In this document: piece after piece, positions 1 through 6,694 of the stretch | Layout of the letters: every line of letters begins with the position of its first letter | Position numbering within the stretch: the first letter of the stretch is position 1 | Assembly (NCBI GenBank): GCA_944372315.1 | Contig: CALVYX010000087.1 | Coordinates: 1 to 29,934 of the forward strand | Source of the DNA: an uncultured Bacilli bacterium | GTDB taxonomy: Bacteria; Bacillota_I; Bacilli_A; RF39; UBA660 | DNA: 29,934 nt | Reading direction: 5' to 3' | Translations under genes and position numbers: made by a program | Notes under the pieces: generated by a model | Seen by the model: only the letters and a program-made list of their open reading frames with translations | The model's database searches: none | Told to the model about the DNA's origin: nothing

Positions 1-45
1 TTCGTATTTCTCTTGTTCATTCATTCTTAATTCTACCTTTCTCAT
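1..45 (-). CDS. N-terminal fragment of an insertion-sequence transposase (partial)
   Basis: An open frame on the minus strand starts with ATG at 45-43, preceded by a GGTGG ribosome-binding site, and runs off the left end after 15 codons. The readable start is MRKVELRMNEQEKYE. From memory this resembles the first residues of IS1202/ISNCY-type transposases, which begin with such a stretch before a helix-turn-helix. Two direct repeats just upstream (79-122) fit the subterminal transposase sites of such an element. Only 15 residues are visible, so the family call is tentative; a different short basic protein is possible. Confidence 0.45.
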   Translation of the reverse strand, partial: MRKVELRMNEQEKYE

Positions 46-78
46 ATTTCCACCTCAGTGGAGTATTATATAGTATTG

Positions 79-122
79 AGACATTTTCGCAAGTTAACAC
101 TTAAGACATTATCACAAATTAA
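79..122. repeat. Two 19-bp direct repeats, period 25 bp
   Basis: AGACATTTTCGCAAGTTAA (79-97) and AGACATTATCACAAATTAA (104-122) match at 16 of 19 positions. They lie between the transposase start and the sigma-A promoter of the next gene, probably inside the IS terminus, where they could be transposase-binding sites. Confidence 0.6.
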
Positions 123-153
123 TCATAAATCTTTAAAACAAAGATGGTACAAT

Positions 154-182
154 TTGACAACCTAGTGTAAACATGTTATAAT
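154..182 (+). promoter_or_regulatory. Sigma-A promoter for the 128-aa gene
   Basis: TTGACA (154-159), a 17-bp spacer, then TATAAT (177-182) with an upstream TG for an extended -10. This is a full consensus promoter, so the downstream gene is probably well expressed; it may also serve der. Confidence 0.85.
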
Positions 183-205
183 TACGACTGTTTGAAGGTG
201 GTATT

Positions 206-592
206 TTGAGTAGAATTGGTAAGATAGTTTTAGCTAATAATATTAAAGATCCACTTGTAATTATAAGTGAGAATCCATACAATTACAAAGGAATAACATT
301 AACAAAAGAAGTACAAGATGGTTTTTATTATTCAGTTAAGGATGAAGATATAACTAAATTTGATAGTTATCATGGTAAAAAATTAGAAAATCGTAGTGCC
401 TTTTTAGATAATTATGTTACTATTTCTAAATTAAGAATAAGAGAAATAGGGACTTTTACTGATAAAGGATATTTTAATTTGTTAAAAAACTATGTGGGTA
501 ACCAAGCTTCAATGGGAGGGAAAGACAGTAGTTATTTATTAATAAGGAACGATGTACATAATCAATTAGTTAAAATGATGCAAAAGAAATAA
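206..592 (+). CDS. Conserved-looking hypothetical protein, 128 aa
   Basis: The start is TTG at 206, preceded by a GAAGGTGG ribosome-binding site (194-201) and a consensus promoter, so this is a real gene. The product is soluble, with no signal peptide or membrane segment. The family is not recognised. The N-terminal half is rich in beta-type residues (PLVIISE.., ..GFYYSV) and the segment around residues 62-93 (ENRSAF.., YVTISKLRI, IGTFTDKGYFNLL) faintly recalls the C-terminal half of MazF/PemK-like barrels. There is no companion antitoxin gene, so that reading is weak. It stands between the IS end and der and is closed by a weak hairpin at 595-615. Confidence 0.75.
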   Translation: MSRIGKIVLANNIKDPLVIISENPYNYKGITLTKEVQDGFYYSVKDEDITKFDSYHGKKLENRSAFLDNYVTISKLRIREIGTFTDKGYFNLLKNYVGNQASMGGKDSSYLLIRNDVHNQLVKMMQKK

Positions 593-594
593 TT

Positions 595-615
595 GATGTT
601 TAAGACATCTTTTTT
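595..615 (+). terminator. Weak terminator-like hairpin
   Basis: GATGT (595-599) pairs with ACATC (605-609) around a short loop and is followed by six T (610-615). The stem is short and AT-rich, so readthrough into der is likely; no other clear der promoter was seen. Confidence 0.4.
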
Positions 616-635
616 AGTAGAAAGGAAGTGATATT

Positions 636-1940
636 ATGAAATTACCAGTAGTAGCGTTAGTTGGAAGACCCAATGTAGGTAAAAGTACAATTTTTAATAA
701 AATAGTAGGTAAGAAAATATCTATTATTGAAGATACTCCAGGGGTTACTAGAGATAGGATTTATAGTGAGGCTAGTTATAAAAACTATCGATTTAATGTT
801 ATTGATACTGGAGGTATTGATGCTTCCTTAGAAAAATTTAATGATGAGATTAAAATGCAAGCCGAAATAGCTATTAATGAGGCAGATGTAGTAGTATTTG
901 TTGTAGATGGAAAAGAAGGATTAACATCTAATGATTTAATTGTAAGAGATATTTTAAGAAAAAGTAAGAAGAAGGTCATTGTAGCGATTAATAAAGTGGA
1001 TAATAAGAAAGCGGAAGATCACATTTATGACTTTTATGAACTTGGTTTTGATATTTATATACCAGTTAGTGGAGAACATGGAATAGGTTTTATTGAACTT
1101 ATGGATGAGGTAACTAGAGATTTGAACGAGAAAGAAGAAAAAGAAGATAAAAGATTAAAATTTTCTGTTATTGGTCGTCCTAATGTAGGAAAAAGTAGCT
1201 TGATTAATGCTATGTTAAATGAAGATAGAGTTATTGTGAGCAATGTAGCAGGAACTACAAGAGACGCTATTGATACAGTACTAACTTATCAAAAAGAAGA
1301 GTTTGTAGTAATTGATACTGCTGGAATGCGTAAAAAAGGTAAAATATATGAAAATGTTGAAAAATATAGCCTATTAAGAAGCATGAAAGCAATCGACCGT
1401 AGTGATATCTGTTTATTAGTTATCAATGCTGAAGAAGGAATAATAGAGCATGATAAACATATTGCAGGATATGTTTTAGAAAAAGGTAAAGGTCTTATTT
1501 TAGTAGTTAATAAATGGGATACAGTAGAAGATAAAAAAACTATTAAGGAATATTTAAAAGAAGTACGTAGTGAATTTCAATTTTTATCTTATGTTCCCGT
1601 TATCTTTACTTCTGCACTAACTAAAAAAAGAGTTCACACTATTATGCCAGAGGTTTTAAAGGTTAGTGAAAATATTAAAAGAGAAATAAAAACAAGTGTT
1701 ATTAATGATGTGATACAAGACGCTTATTTATTAAATTTACCTCCTTCTTATAAAGGAAGAAGATTAAAAATATATTATGTAAATCAAACGGGGATTAAGC
1801 CTCCTAAATTTACTTTTCATGTTAATAATAAAAACTTAGTGCATTTTTCATATGAGAGATACTTGGAAAATAAATTAAGAGAAAATTTTGAATTAGAAGG
1901 AACTCCAATAATTTTACAATTTAAAAATCGTAGTGAATAA
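636..1940 (+). CDS. der: Ribosome biogenesis GTPase Der (EngA)
   Basis: The 434-aa product has the two tandem GTPase domains and C-terminal KH-like domain that define Der, and is close to the usual length. Domain 1 has G1 GRPNVGKST (10-18), G3 DTGG (57-60) and G4 NKVD (119-122). Domain 2 has G1 GRPNVGKSS (180-188), G3 DTAG (227-230) and G4 NKWD (292-295). The KH-like region covers about 350-434. Der acts late in 50S subunit assembly and is normally essential. The start ATG at 636 follows a GAAAGGAAGTG ribosome-binding site. In B. subtilis der also lies upstream of spoIVA and the HU gene, as here. Confidence 0.97.
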   Translation: MKLPVVALVGRPNVGKSTIFNKIVGKKISIIEDTPGVTRDRIYSEASYKNYRFNVIDTGGIDASLEKFNDEIKMQAEIAINEADVVVFVVDGKEGLTSNDLIVRDILRKSKKKVIVAINKVDNKKAEDHIYDFYELGFDIYIPVSGEHGIGFIELMDEVTRDLNEKEEKEDKRLKFSVIGRPNVGKSSLINAMLNEDRVIVSNVAGTTRDAIDTVLTYQKEEFVVIDTAGMRKKGKIYENVEKYSLLRSMKAIDRSDICLLVINAEEGIIEHDKHIAGYVLEKGKGLILVVNKWDTVEDKKTIKEYLKEVRSEFQFLSYVPVIFTSALTKKRVHTIMPEVLKVSENIKREIKTSVINDVIQDAYLLNLPPSYKGRRLKIYYVNQTGIKPPKFTFHVNNKNLVHFSYERYLENKLRENFELEGTPIILQFKNRSE

Positions 1941-1948
1941 CAAAATAG

Positions 1949-1982
1949 AACTTCTTACATATAATTATGTAGGAGGTTTTTT
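1949..1982 (+). terminator. Hairpin after der that buries the spoVIF ribosome-binding site
   Basis: AACTTCTTACAT (1949-1960) pairs with ATGTAGGAGGTT (1967-1978) over 12 bp, including G-U pairs, with a 6-nt loop, and T runs from 1977 to 1982 up to the spoVIF ATG at 1983. It looks like an intrinsic terminator for der, but its 3' arm contains the AGGAGG ribosome-binding site (1971-1976) of spoVIF. Readthrough transcripts would present that site base-paired. Confidence 0.6.
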
Positions 1983-2222
1983 ATGTTTGGTGATTCTTTT
2001 TTCAATAAAGTAGAGAAAAAAACTAATGTTAATAAAGAAACTATTATGTCTTTGGCATCTAAAGTTCAAAATTCTAATATGAAGGATGAAAAAGTTTTAA
2101 GGGAGTTAATAAAGGAGATATCTCAAGTTGCAGGCAAAGAGGTTAGCCAGGAGAAGACTAATAAAATAATTGATGCTATTGTCAAGGATAATGTACCTAA
2201 AAATTTAGATGAAATGTTATAA
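1983..2222 (+). CDS. spoVIF: Stage VI sporulation protein F, SpoVIF family
   Basis: The 79-aa product matches the small SpoVIF family (YjcC in B. subtilis) along its length as recalled: an N-terminal F..VEKKTNVN segment, LASKVQNSN..DE, a middle LI.EISQVAGKEVS, and KIIDAIVKDNVP near the end. In B. subtilis SpoVIF acts in the mother cell and is needed for proper spore-coat assembly. There is no signal peptide or membrane segment. AGGAGG lies 6 nt before the ATG but inside a hairpin (1949-1982). The next gene is spoIVA, another mother-cell coat gene, so the placement makes functional sense. A terminator closes the gene at 2221-2245, making it monocistronic or a tail of der. Confidence 0.85.
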   Translation: MFGDSFFNKVEKKTNVNKETIMSLASKVQNSNMKDEKVLRELIKEISQVAGKEVSQEKTNKIIDAIVKDNVPKNLDEML

Positions 2223-2245
2223 ATAGTGATTATTCACTATTTTTA
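2221..2245 (+). terminator. Terminator after spoVIF
   Basis: AAATAGTGA (2221-2229) and TCACTATTT (2234-2242) form a perfect 9-bp stem with a TTAT loop, followed by T residues. The left arm overlaps the spoVIF stop codon. Confidence 0.75.
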
Positions 2246-2248
2246 TTT

Positions 2249-2277
2249 GGTATAACTTTCTTTTTTTATCATATATT
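2249..2277 (+). promoter_or_regulatory. Candidate sigma-E (mother-cell) promoter of spoIVA
   Basis: CATATATT at 2270-2277 agrees with the sigma-E -10 consensus (CATAyAnT), with an ATAA-containing -35-like GGTATAAC at 2249-2256 and a 13-bp spacer. Transcription would begin near 2284, leaving a leader of about 28 nt before the spoIVA ATG. In B. subtilis spoIVA depends on sigma-E. Such motifs are short and arise easily in AT-rich DNA. Confidence 0.45.
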
Positions 2278-2311
2278 TAAATGAAAATGAAAAAGAGAGT
2301 GGGTAAATATT

Positions 2312-3787
2312 ATGGATAAACATGAAATAATTAAAAACATCGCTGAACGTACAGGGGGAGATATTTATCTTGGAGTAGTAGGAGCGGTTAGAACTGGAAA
2401 GAGTACTTTTATAAAAAAAGTAATTGAGACATTAGTTGTTCCTAATATTAAAGATGAATATGAAAGAAAAAGAGCATTAGATGAAATTCCACAAAGTTCT
2501 AGTGGAAAAACTATTATGACTATTGAACCTAAATTTGTTCCTAATACAGCAGCAAAAGTAGAAATAGATGATTTTAGTTGTAATATTAGATTAATCGATT
2601 GTGTAGGTTATGTCATCGATAATGCTAAAGGAGCAGAGGATGAAAATGGTCCTCGCATGGTTAAATGTCCTTGGTATAACGAAGAAATTCCTTTTGTTGA
2701 AGCAGCAGAATTAGGTACTGAAAAAGTAATTAAAGATCATTCGACTATTGGTATTGTAGTAACTACGGATGGATCTATTGGAGAATTTAGTAGAAATGAT
2801 TATTTAGAAGCAGAAAATAGAGTGATTAGAGAACTAAAAGAATTAGGAAAACCATTTATTGTTTTATTAAATTCAACACATCCAACACTACCTGAGACGG
2901 AAAGACTTGCCGAATCATTAAAGGAAGAACATAATGTACCAGTAATGCCTATTAGTATTGAATCTATGACAGAAAAAGATATATATAATATTTTAAGAGA
3001 AGCGCTATATGAATTTCCTATTTTGGAAGTAAAAGTTAATATGCCTGAGTGGATTGCTATTTTAAATAGTAAGAATCCAATTAAACAAAGTTATATTGAT
3101 AGTATTAAAGAAAGTATCGTAGAAGTAGATAAATTACGTGATATTGAAAATATTACTAAACACTTCTTAGGTAATGAAAATATTGAAAAAGCTTATTTAT
3201 CTAATGTTGATCCTGCAACAGGTGAGGTAATTGTATCACTAGAGGCTCCCGCTGAACTATATAATAAAGTATTAAAAGATATCATTAAGATTGATGTTAG
3301 AAATAAAGCAGAATTATTATCACTATTCCAAGAGTATAATGAAGCAAAGACCGAATATGATCAAATTAAATATGCTTTAAAAATGGTGAAACAAACAGGT
3401 TATGGGGTAGCATCTCCAACATTAAACGATATGAAATTAGATACACCTGAGATTATTAAACAAGGTTCACGTTATGGCGTTAAATTAAAAGCAGTAGCAC
3501 CTTCTATTCATATGATTAGAGTAGATGTTCAGTCAACTTTTGAACCGATCATTGGTAGTGAAGGACAAAGCAAAGAACTTATCAATTATTTAATGAAAGA
3601 TTATGAAACGAATCCATCTAATATTTGGAAAAGCGAGATCTTTGGTCGTAGTTTAGATGTGATTGTTCAGGAAGGAATACAATCCAAAATTTCATTAATG
3701 CCTGATAATGTACGTTATAAATTAAGTAATATTTTAAGTAAAGTGGTAAATAAGGGATCGAATAATTTGATTGCAATAGTAATTTAA
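2312..3787 (+). CDS. spoIVA: Stage IV sporulation protein A, spore-coat morphogenetic ATPase
   Basis: The 491-aa product is nearly the same length as B. subtilis SpoIVA (492 aa) and similar throughout. Residues 12-32 contain the family signature ERTGGDIYLGVVG plus Walker A GAVRTGKST (24-32). Later marks are EPKFVPN, DENGPRM, EHSTIG-type (here DHSTIG), TEYDQ, MVKQTGYG and a C-terminal ..NNLIAIVI. SpoIVA hydrolyses ATP to polymerise on the forespore surface and forms the base layer on which the coat assembles. The C-terminus, which binds SpoVM and the outer membrane in B. subtilis, is intact. It has its own candidate sigma-E promoter and is followed by hup. An intact gene argues that the organism forms spores. 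Confidence 0.98.
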   Translation: MDKHEIIKNIAERTGGDIYLGVVGAVRTGKSTFIKKVIETLVVPNIKDEYERKRALDEIPQSSSGKTIMTIEPKFVPNTAAKVEIDDFSCNIRLIDCVGYVIDNAKGAEDENGPRMVKCPWYNEEIPFVEAAELGTEKVIKDHSTIGIVVTTDGSIGEFSRNDYLEAENRVIRELKELGKPFIVLLNSTHPTLPETERLAESLKEEHNVPVMPISIESMTEKDIYNILREALYEFPILEVKVNMPEWIAILNSKNPIKQSYIDSIKESIVEVDKLRDIENITKHFLGNENIEKAYLSNVDPATGEVIVSLEAPAELYNKVLKDIIKIDVRNKAELLSLFQEYNEAKTEYDQIKYALKMVKQTGYGVASPTLNDMKLDTPEIIKQGSRYGVKLKAVAPSIHMIRVDVQSTFEPIIGSEGQSKELINYLMKDYETNPSNIWKSEIFGRSLDVIVQEGIQSKISLMPDNVRYKLSNILSKVVNKGSNNLIAIVI

Positions 3788-3817
3788 TAAAATCACTGTA
3801 AAATAATCATAAAATCA

Positions 3818-3846
3818 TTGCTTTTGTATTAAAAACATGGTATTTT
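3818..3846 (+). promoter_or_regulatory. Probable promoter of hup
   Basis: TTGCTT (3818-3823), a 17-bp spacer and TATTTT (3841-3846) preceded by TGG, an extended -10. Transcription would start near 3853, at a leader hairpin. Confidence 0.5.
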
Positions 3847-3853
3847 ATATATG

Positions 3854-3870
3854 TAAGCATATAGTGCTTA
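3854..3870 (+). promoter_or_regulatory. Leader hairpin of the hup mRNA
   Basis: TAAGCA (3854-3859) and TGCTTA (3865-3870) form a 6-bp stem with a TATAG loop. It would sit at the very 5' end of the hup transcript, upstream of the CGGAGGTAA ribosome-binding site, and could protect the mRNA from 5'-end-dependent decay. There is no T-run, so it is not a terminator. Confidence 0.4.
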
Positions 3871-3897
3871 AAATGAAAATACGGAGGTAATAATATT

Positions 3898-4170
3898 ATG
3901 AAAAAAGCAGAATTAGTAGAAGCTGTTGCAACTGCTGCTGGATTAACAAAAGCAGATGCTACAAGAGCAATCGATGCTACATTTGCTACTATCACTGAAG
4001 CATTAGTTAAAGGAGATAAAGTACCATTAGTAGGATTTGGAACATTCGCTGTTTCAAAAAGAGCTGCTCGTGAAGGACGTAATCCACAAACTGGTGAAAC
4101 AGTTAAAATTGCTGCAAGAAACGCTGTTACATTTAAAGCTGGATCAGCATTAAAAGACGCAGTTAACTAA
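3898..4170 (+). CDS. hup: DNA-binding protein HU
   Basis: The 90-aa product is a standard HU/IHF-family protein: MKKAELVEAVA.. dimerisation helices, VPLVGFGTFAV (about residues 42-52), and the DNA-binding arm with the signature GRNPQTGE (about 60-67), then an alanine/lysine-rich end. HU bends and compacts the nucleoid as a dimer. Codon use favours GCT, GCA, GTT and CGT, and the GGAGGTAA ribosome-binding site is strong, both as expected for a highly expressed gene. It is monocistronic: its own promoter and a strong terminator at 4183-4208. The order spoIVA-HU matches B. subtilis spoIVA-hbs. Confidence 0.97.
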   Translation: MKKAELVEAVATAAGLTKADATRAIDATFATITEALVKGDKVPLVGFGTFAVSKRAAREGRNPQTGETVKIAARNAVTFKAGSALKDAVN

Positions 4171-4182
4171 TATTATAAAAAT

Positions 4183-4208
4183 CAGAGTTACCAAACTCTG
4201 TTTTTTTT
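4183..4208 (+). terminator. Terminator after hup
   Basis: CAGAGTT (4183-4189), loop ACCA, AACTCTG (4194-4200), then eight T (4201-4208). A textbook intrinsic terminator. Confidence 0.9.
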
Positions 4209-4212
4209 GGGC

Positions 4213-4241
4213 TTTAACTTTATATAGAAATTTGGTATAAT
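4213..4241 (+). promoter_or_regulatory. Sigma-A promoter of the cca-dnaD-nth operon
   Basis: TTTAAC (4213-4218), 17-bp spacer, TATAAT (4236-4241) with TGG just upstream. The start codon is 17 nt past the -10, so the leader is very short. Confidence 0.75.
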
Positions 4242-4258
4242 GATAAAGGAGGAATTCT

Positions 4259-5347
4259 ATGTTAAATACATCGTTAAAAGTACTAAATAAAATAGAAGAA
4301 CATGGATTTAAAGCTTATATTGTTGGAGGTTTCGTAAGAGATTATTTATTAGGTCGAGAATCATTAGATGTCGATATAGCTACTGATGCTACTCCTATGG
4401 ATATTAAACAAATATTTAATGATATTTTTATACCAAAAGTAGAATATGGTTCAGTTACTGTTTTTGTTCATAATACTAGATTTGAAATTACAACTTTTAG
4501 AAGAGAATTAACTTATATTAATAATCGTAAACCTATTGAATTTGAATATATTGATGATTTATTGGAAGACTTGAAAAGAAGAGATTTTACTATTAATACG
4601 ATATGTATGAATAGTAATGGAGAAATTATTGATTTATTAAACGGTAAAGAGGATTTAGATAAAAAAGAAATTAAAACAGTAGGTAATAGTTATCATAAAT
4701 TTGAAGAAGATTCATTACGTATTTTAAGAGCAATAAGATTTGCTACTATTCTTAATTTTAAGTTAAGTGACGAAGTAAAAGAAGCAATTAAACTTACGAA
4801 AAGTTATTTGCGTAAGTTGTCTTATCAACGTAAACGTGAAGAATTGGATAAGATATTTTCAAGTTCTAATGCTAAATATGGGGTTTCTTTATTAAAAGAA
4901 TTAGATCTTGATCACGAACTAGAAATATATAATCTTGATGAAATAAAATTAAATGTAGATATTATGGGAATTTGGGCCTCTTTAGACATAAGTCCTAACT
5001 ATCCATTTTCTAAAAATGAATTGGAATTAATAAAAAAAATACGAGAAGCGTTAAAGAAAAATAATTTAGACAATGAAGTATTATATCAATATGGTTTATA
5101 TGTGAATAGCATTGCTGGAAGTATTAAAGGAATAGATAAAAAGAAAATTGCTAATAAATTTGAAATGCTACCTATTACTAATAAACATGATATCAATATT
5201 ACAAGTGAAGAAATAATGAAAATTTTAAATAGAAGTGGAGGCTCATACTTAAAAAATATTTATAATGATATTACAACATTGATTTTAAATAATGAATTAG
5301 AAAATAATAATGATGTTTTAAAAGATTATATAGTACATAATTATTAG
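4259..5347 (+). CDS. cca: CCA tRNA nucleotidyltransferase
   Basis: The 362-aa product belongs to the class II nucleotidyltransferases (CCA-adding enzyme/poly(A) polymerase family). The head domain shows VGGFVRDYLLG (22-32), the metal-binding DVD pair (37-39) and the later RRDFTIN motif. A neck motif LRILRAIRFA follows. It is slightly shorter than the B. subtilis enzyme. The enzyme adds or repairs the 3' CCA of tRNAs. A CCA-adding rather than a poly(A) role is assumed because Firmicutes of this type usually have only this one enzyme. AAAGGAGG precedes the ATG. The next gene, dnaD, follows after 12 nt. Confidence 0.93.
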   Translation: MLNTSLKVLNKIEEHGFKAYIVGGFVRDYLLGRESLDVDIATDATPMDIKQIFNDIFIPKVEYGSVTVFVHNTRFEITTFRRELTYINNRKPIEFEYIDDLLEDLKRRDFTINTICMNSNGEIIDLLNGKEDLDKKEIKTVGNSYHKFEEDSLRILRAIRFATILNFKLSDEVKEAIKLTKSYLRKLSYQRKREELDKIFSSSNAKYGVSLLKELDLDHELEIYNLDEIKLNVDIMGIWASLDISPNYPFSKNELELIKKIREALKKNNLDNEVLYQYGLYVNSIAGSIKGIDKKKIANKFEMLPITNKHDINITSEEIMKILNRSGGSYLKNIYNDITTLILNNELENNNDVLKDYIVHNY

Positions 5348-5359
5348 GGGGGGGATTAT

Positions 5360-6019
5360 ATGAAAAATAAAAAAGTAATAGATATTCTTAAATCGAAGAA
5401 TATTGTTATACCTTTATATTTATATAAGTGTTATTCTAAATTGAATGTTAATTTAGAAGAATTTGTTTTTTTAATGTATTTATATAATCAAGGTGAGAAA
5501 ATAATTTTCAACCCTAATATTATTGAAGAAGATTTAGGAATAGATATCAAGGATGTAATGAGTCTAATTAGTAAATTAACTGATAATAAATTGATTGATT
5601 TAGAAGTAGTTAAGAATGATAAGAATATTATGGAAGAATACATTTCTTTAGATAATTTTTATCAAAAGATAAGTATGCTAATTATTGATGATTTAAATAG
5701 TCAAGAGAAAGATGAAGAAGTTACTATTTTTAGGACGATTGAAGAAGAGTTTGGTAGAACTTTAAGTCCAATTGAATATGAAATAGTAAAAGCTTGGATC
5801 GATAGTGGAATATCTTCGGATTTAATAAAAGAGGCATTAAAAGAAGCAACTTTTAATGGTGTAAGTAATTTACGTTATATTGATAAAATTCTATATGAGT
5901 GGAATAAAAAAGGAATAAAGACTCCTGAAGATGTTTCAAAAAATCGTGTTCAACACAAAGAAAAAAAAGAAGAAAAATTAGAAGTTTTTGAATATAATTG
6001 GTTAGAGGATGATGAGTAG
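5360..6019 (+). CDS. dnaD: DNA replication initiation protein DnaD
   Basis: The 219-aa product has the two DnaD regions: an N-terminal winged-helix part (about 15-100) and a C-terminal DnaD/DnaB helical domain (about 120-190) with the YxxxIxxxW signature (Y173, I177, W181). DnaD works with DnaA, DnaB and DnaI to load the replicative helicase in Firmicutes. The ribosome-binding site is a run of eight G starting on the last base of the cca stop codon (5347-5354), which is unusual. Its stop overlaps the nth start by one base, as in the dnaD-nth pair of B. subtilis. Confidence 0.92.
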   Translation: MKNKKVIDILKSKNIVIPLYLYKCYSKLNVNLEEFVFLMYLYNQGEKIIFNPNIIEEDLGIDIKDVMSLISKLTDNKLIDLEVVKNDKNIMEEYISLDNFYQKISMLIIDDLNSQEKDEEVTIFRTIEEEFGRTLSPIEYEIVKAWIDSGISSDLIKEALKEATFNGVSNLRYIDKILYEWNKKGIKTPEDVSKNRVQHKEKKEEKLEVFEYNWLEDDE

Positions 6020-6633
6020 TGGTAGAGAAGATAGAAAATTATTTAGATGAATTGTTCCCTAATCCCAAATGTGAATTAAATTATAATAAGGATTATGAGT
6101 TATTAATTGCGGTAGTATTAAGTGCTCAAACAACCGATAAAAGAGTTAATAGTGTAACTAGTATTTTATTTGATAAATATCCTAGTTTAGAAGAGTTAAG
6201 TAAAGCAGATGTTAATGATATTATGGAAATTATAAAACCAATTGGAACTTTTCATAAAAAAGCTGTTTTTGTAAAAGAAATAGCCAATATTTTATTAAAG
6301 GAATACAATGGCAAAGTACCTAATGACAGAGCTTCGTTAGAAAAGATGCCTGGTGTTGGAAGAAAAACCACTAATGTTGTTTTAAGCAATTTATTTGATG
6401 TTCCAGCTATTGCTGTTGATACTCATGTAGCAAGAGTTAGCAAAAGACTAAATTTAGCGAATAAAAACGATGATGTTACTAAAATAGAAAAGAAATTAAT
6501 GAAGAAATTTGCTAAAGAAAATTGGTCAAAACGTCATCATCAATTAGTTTTATTTGGTAGATACTATTGTAAAGCAGTATCTCCTAATTGTGCTAATTGT
6601 AAATTAAAGGATATTTGTAAAGTAAGAAAATAG
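6019..6633 (+). CDS. nth: Endonuclease III
   Basis: The 204-aa product is a full HhH-GPD DNA glycosylase/AP lyase that removes oxidised pyrimidines. The helix-hairpin-helix PGVGRKT (111-117) supplies catalytic Lys116, and Asp134 follows in VDTHVARV. The C-terminal [4Fe-4S] cluster cysteines have canonical spacing: C184-X6-C191-X2-C194-X5-C200. The GTG start at 6019 shares its G with the dnaD TAG stop, indicating translational coupling; the AGAGGA about 9 nt upstream is a suitable ribosome-binding site. A weak terminator-like hairpin overlaps the stop. Confidence 0.96.
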   Translation: MVEKIENYLDELFPNPKCELNYNKDYELLIAVVLSAQTTDKRVNSVTSILFDKYPSLEELSKADVNDIMEIIKPIGTFHKKAVFVKEIANILLKEYNGKVPNDRASLEKMPGVGRKTTNVVLSNLFDVPAIAVDTHVARVSKRLNLANKNDDVTKIEKKLMKKFAKENWSKRHHQLVLFGRYYCKAVSPNCANCKLKDICKVRK

Positions 6634-6651
6634 ATTTCTTTTCTATTTTTT
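6626..6651 (+). terminator. Probable terminator after nth
   Basis: GAAAATAG (6626-6633) pairs with CTATTTTT (6643-6650) across a 9-nt loop, and the 3' arm merges with a T-run. AT-rich and of modest strength. Confidence 0.5.
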
Positions 6652-6694
6652 GTTAATATTAATAATATAAATATTACAATAGAGGTGATTACTT

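Larger units (their letters stand above)
1..125 (-). mobile_element. Probable end of an insertion sequence (IS1202/ISNCY-like?)
   Basis: The transposase-like start at 45 is followed outward by two 19-bp direct repeats that differ at three positions (79-97 and 104-122, 25 bp apart, common core AGACATT..TC.CAA.TTAA). Repeated motifs of this kind near the transposase start are expected of the terminal region of an IS. The outer boundary and any target-site duplication cannot be fixed because the other end of the element is outside the window. Confidence 0.4.

Noticed and set aside
1958..1965. CATATAAT as a sigma-E -10 element for spoVIF
   Set aside because: Transcription would start at about 1972, inside the ribosome-binding site, leaving no usable leader, and no -35 lies at the right distance. 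The sequence is part of the hairpin 1949-1982.
3807..3995. Minus-strand frame of 62 codons over the hup leader and start
   Set aside because: It lies opposite the hup promoter, ribosome-binding site and first codons, has no ribosome-binding site of its own and its composition is an antisense shadow.
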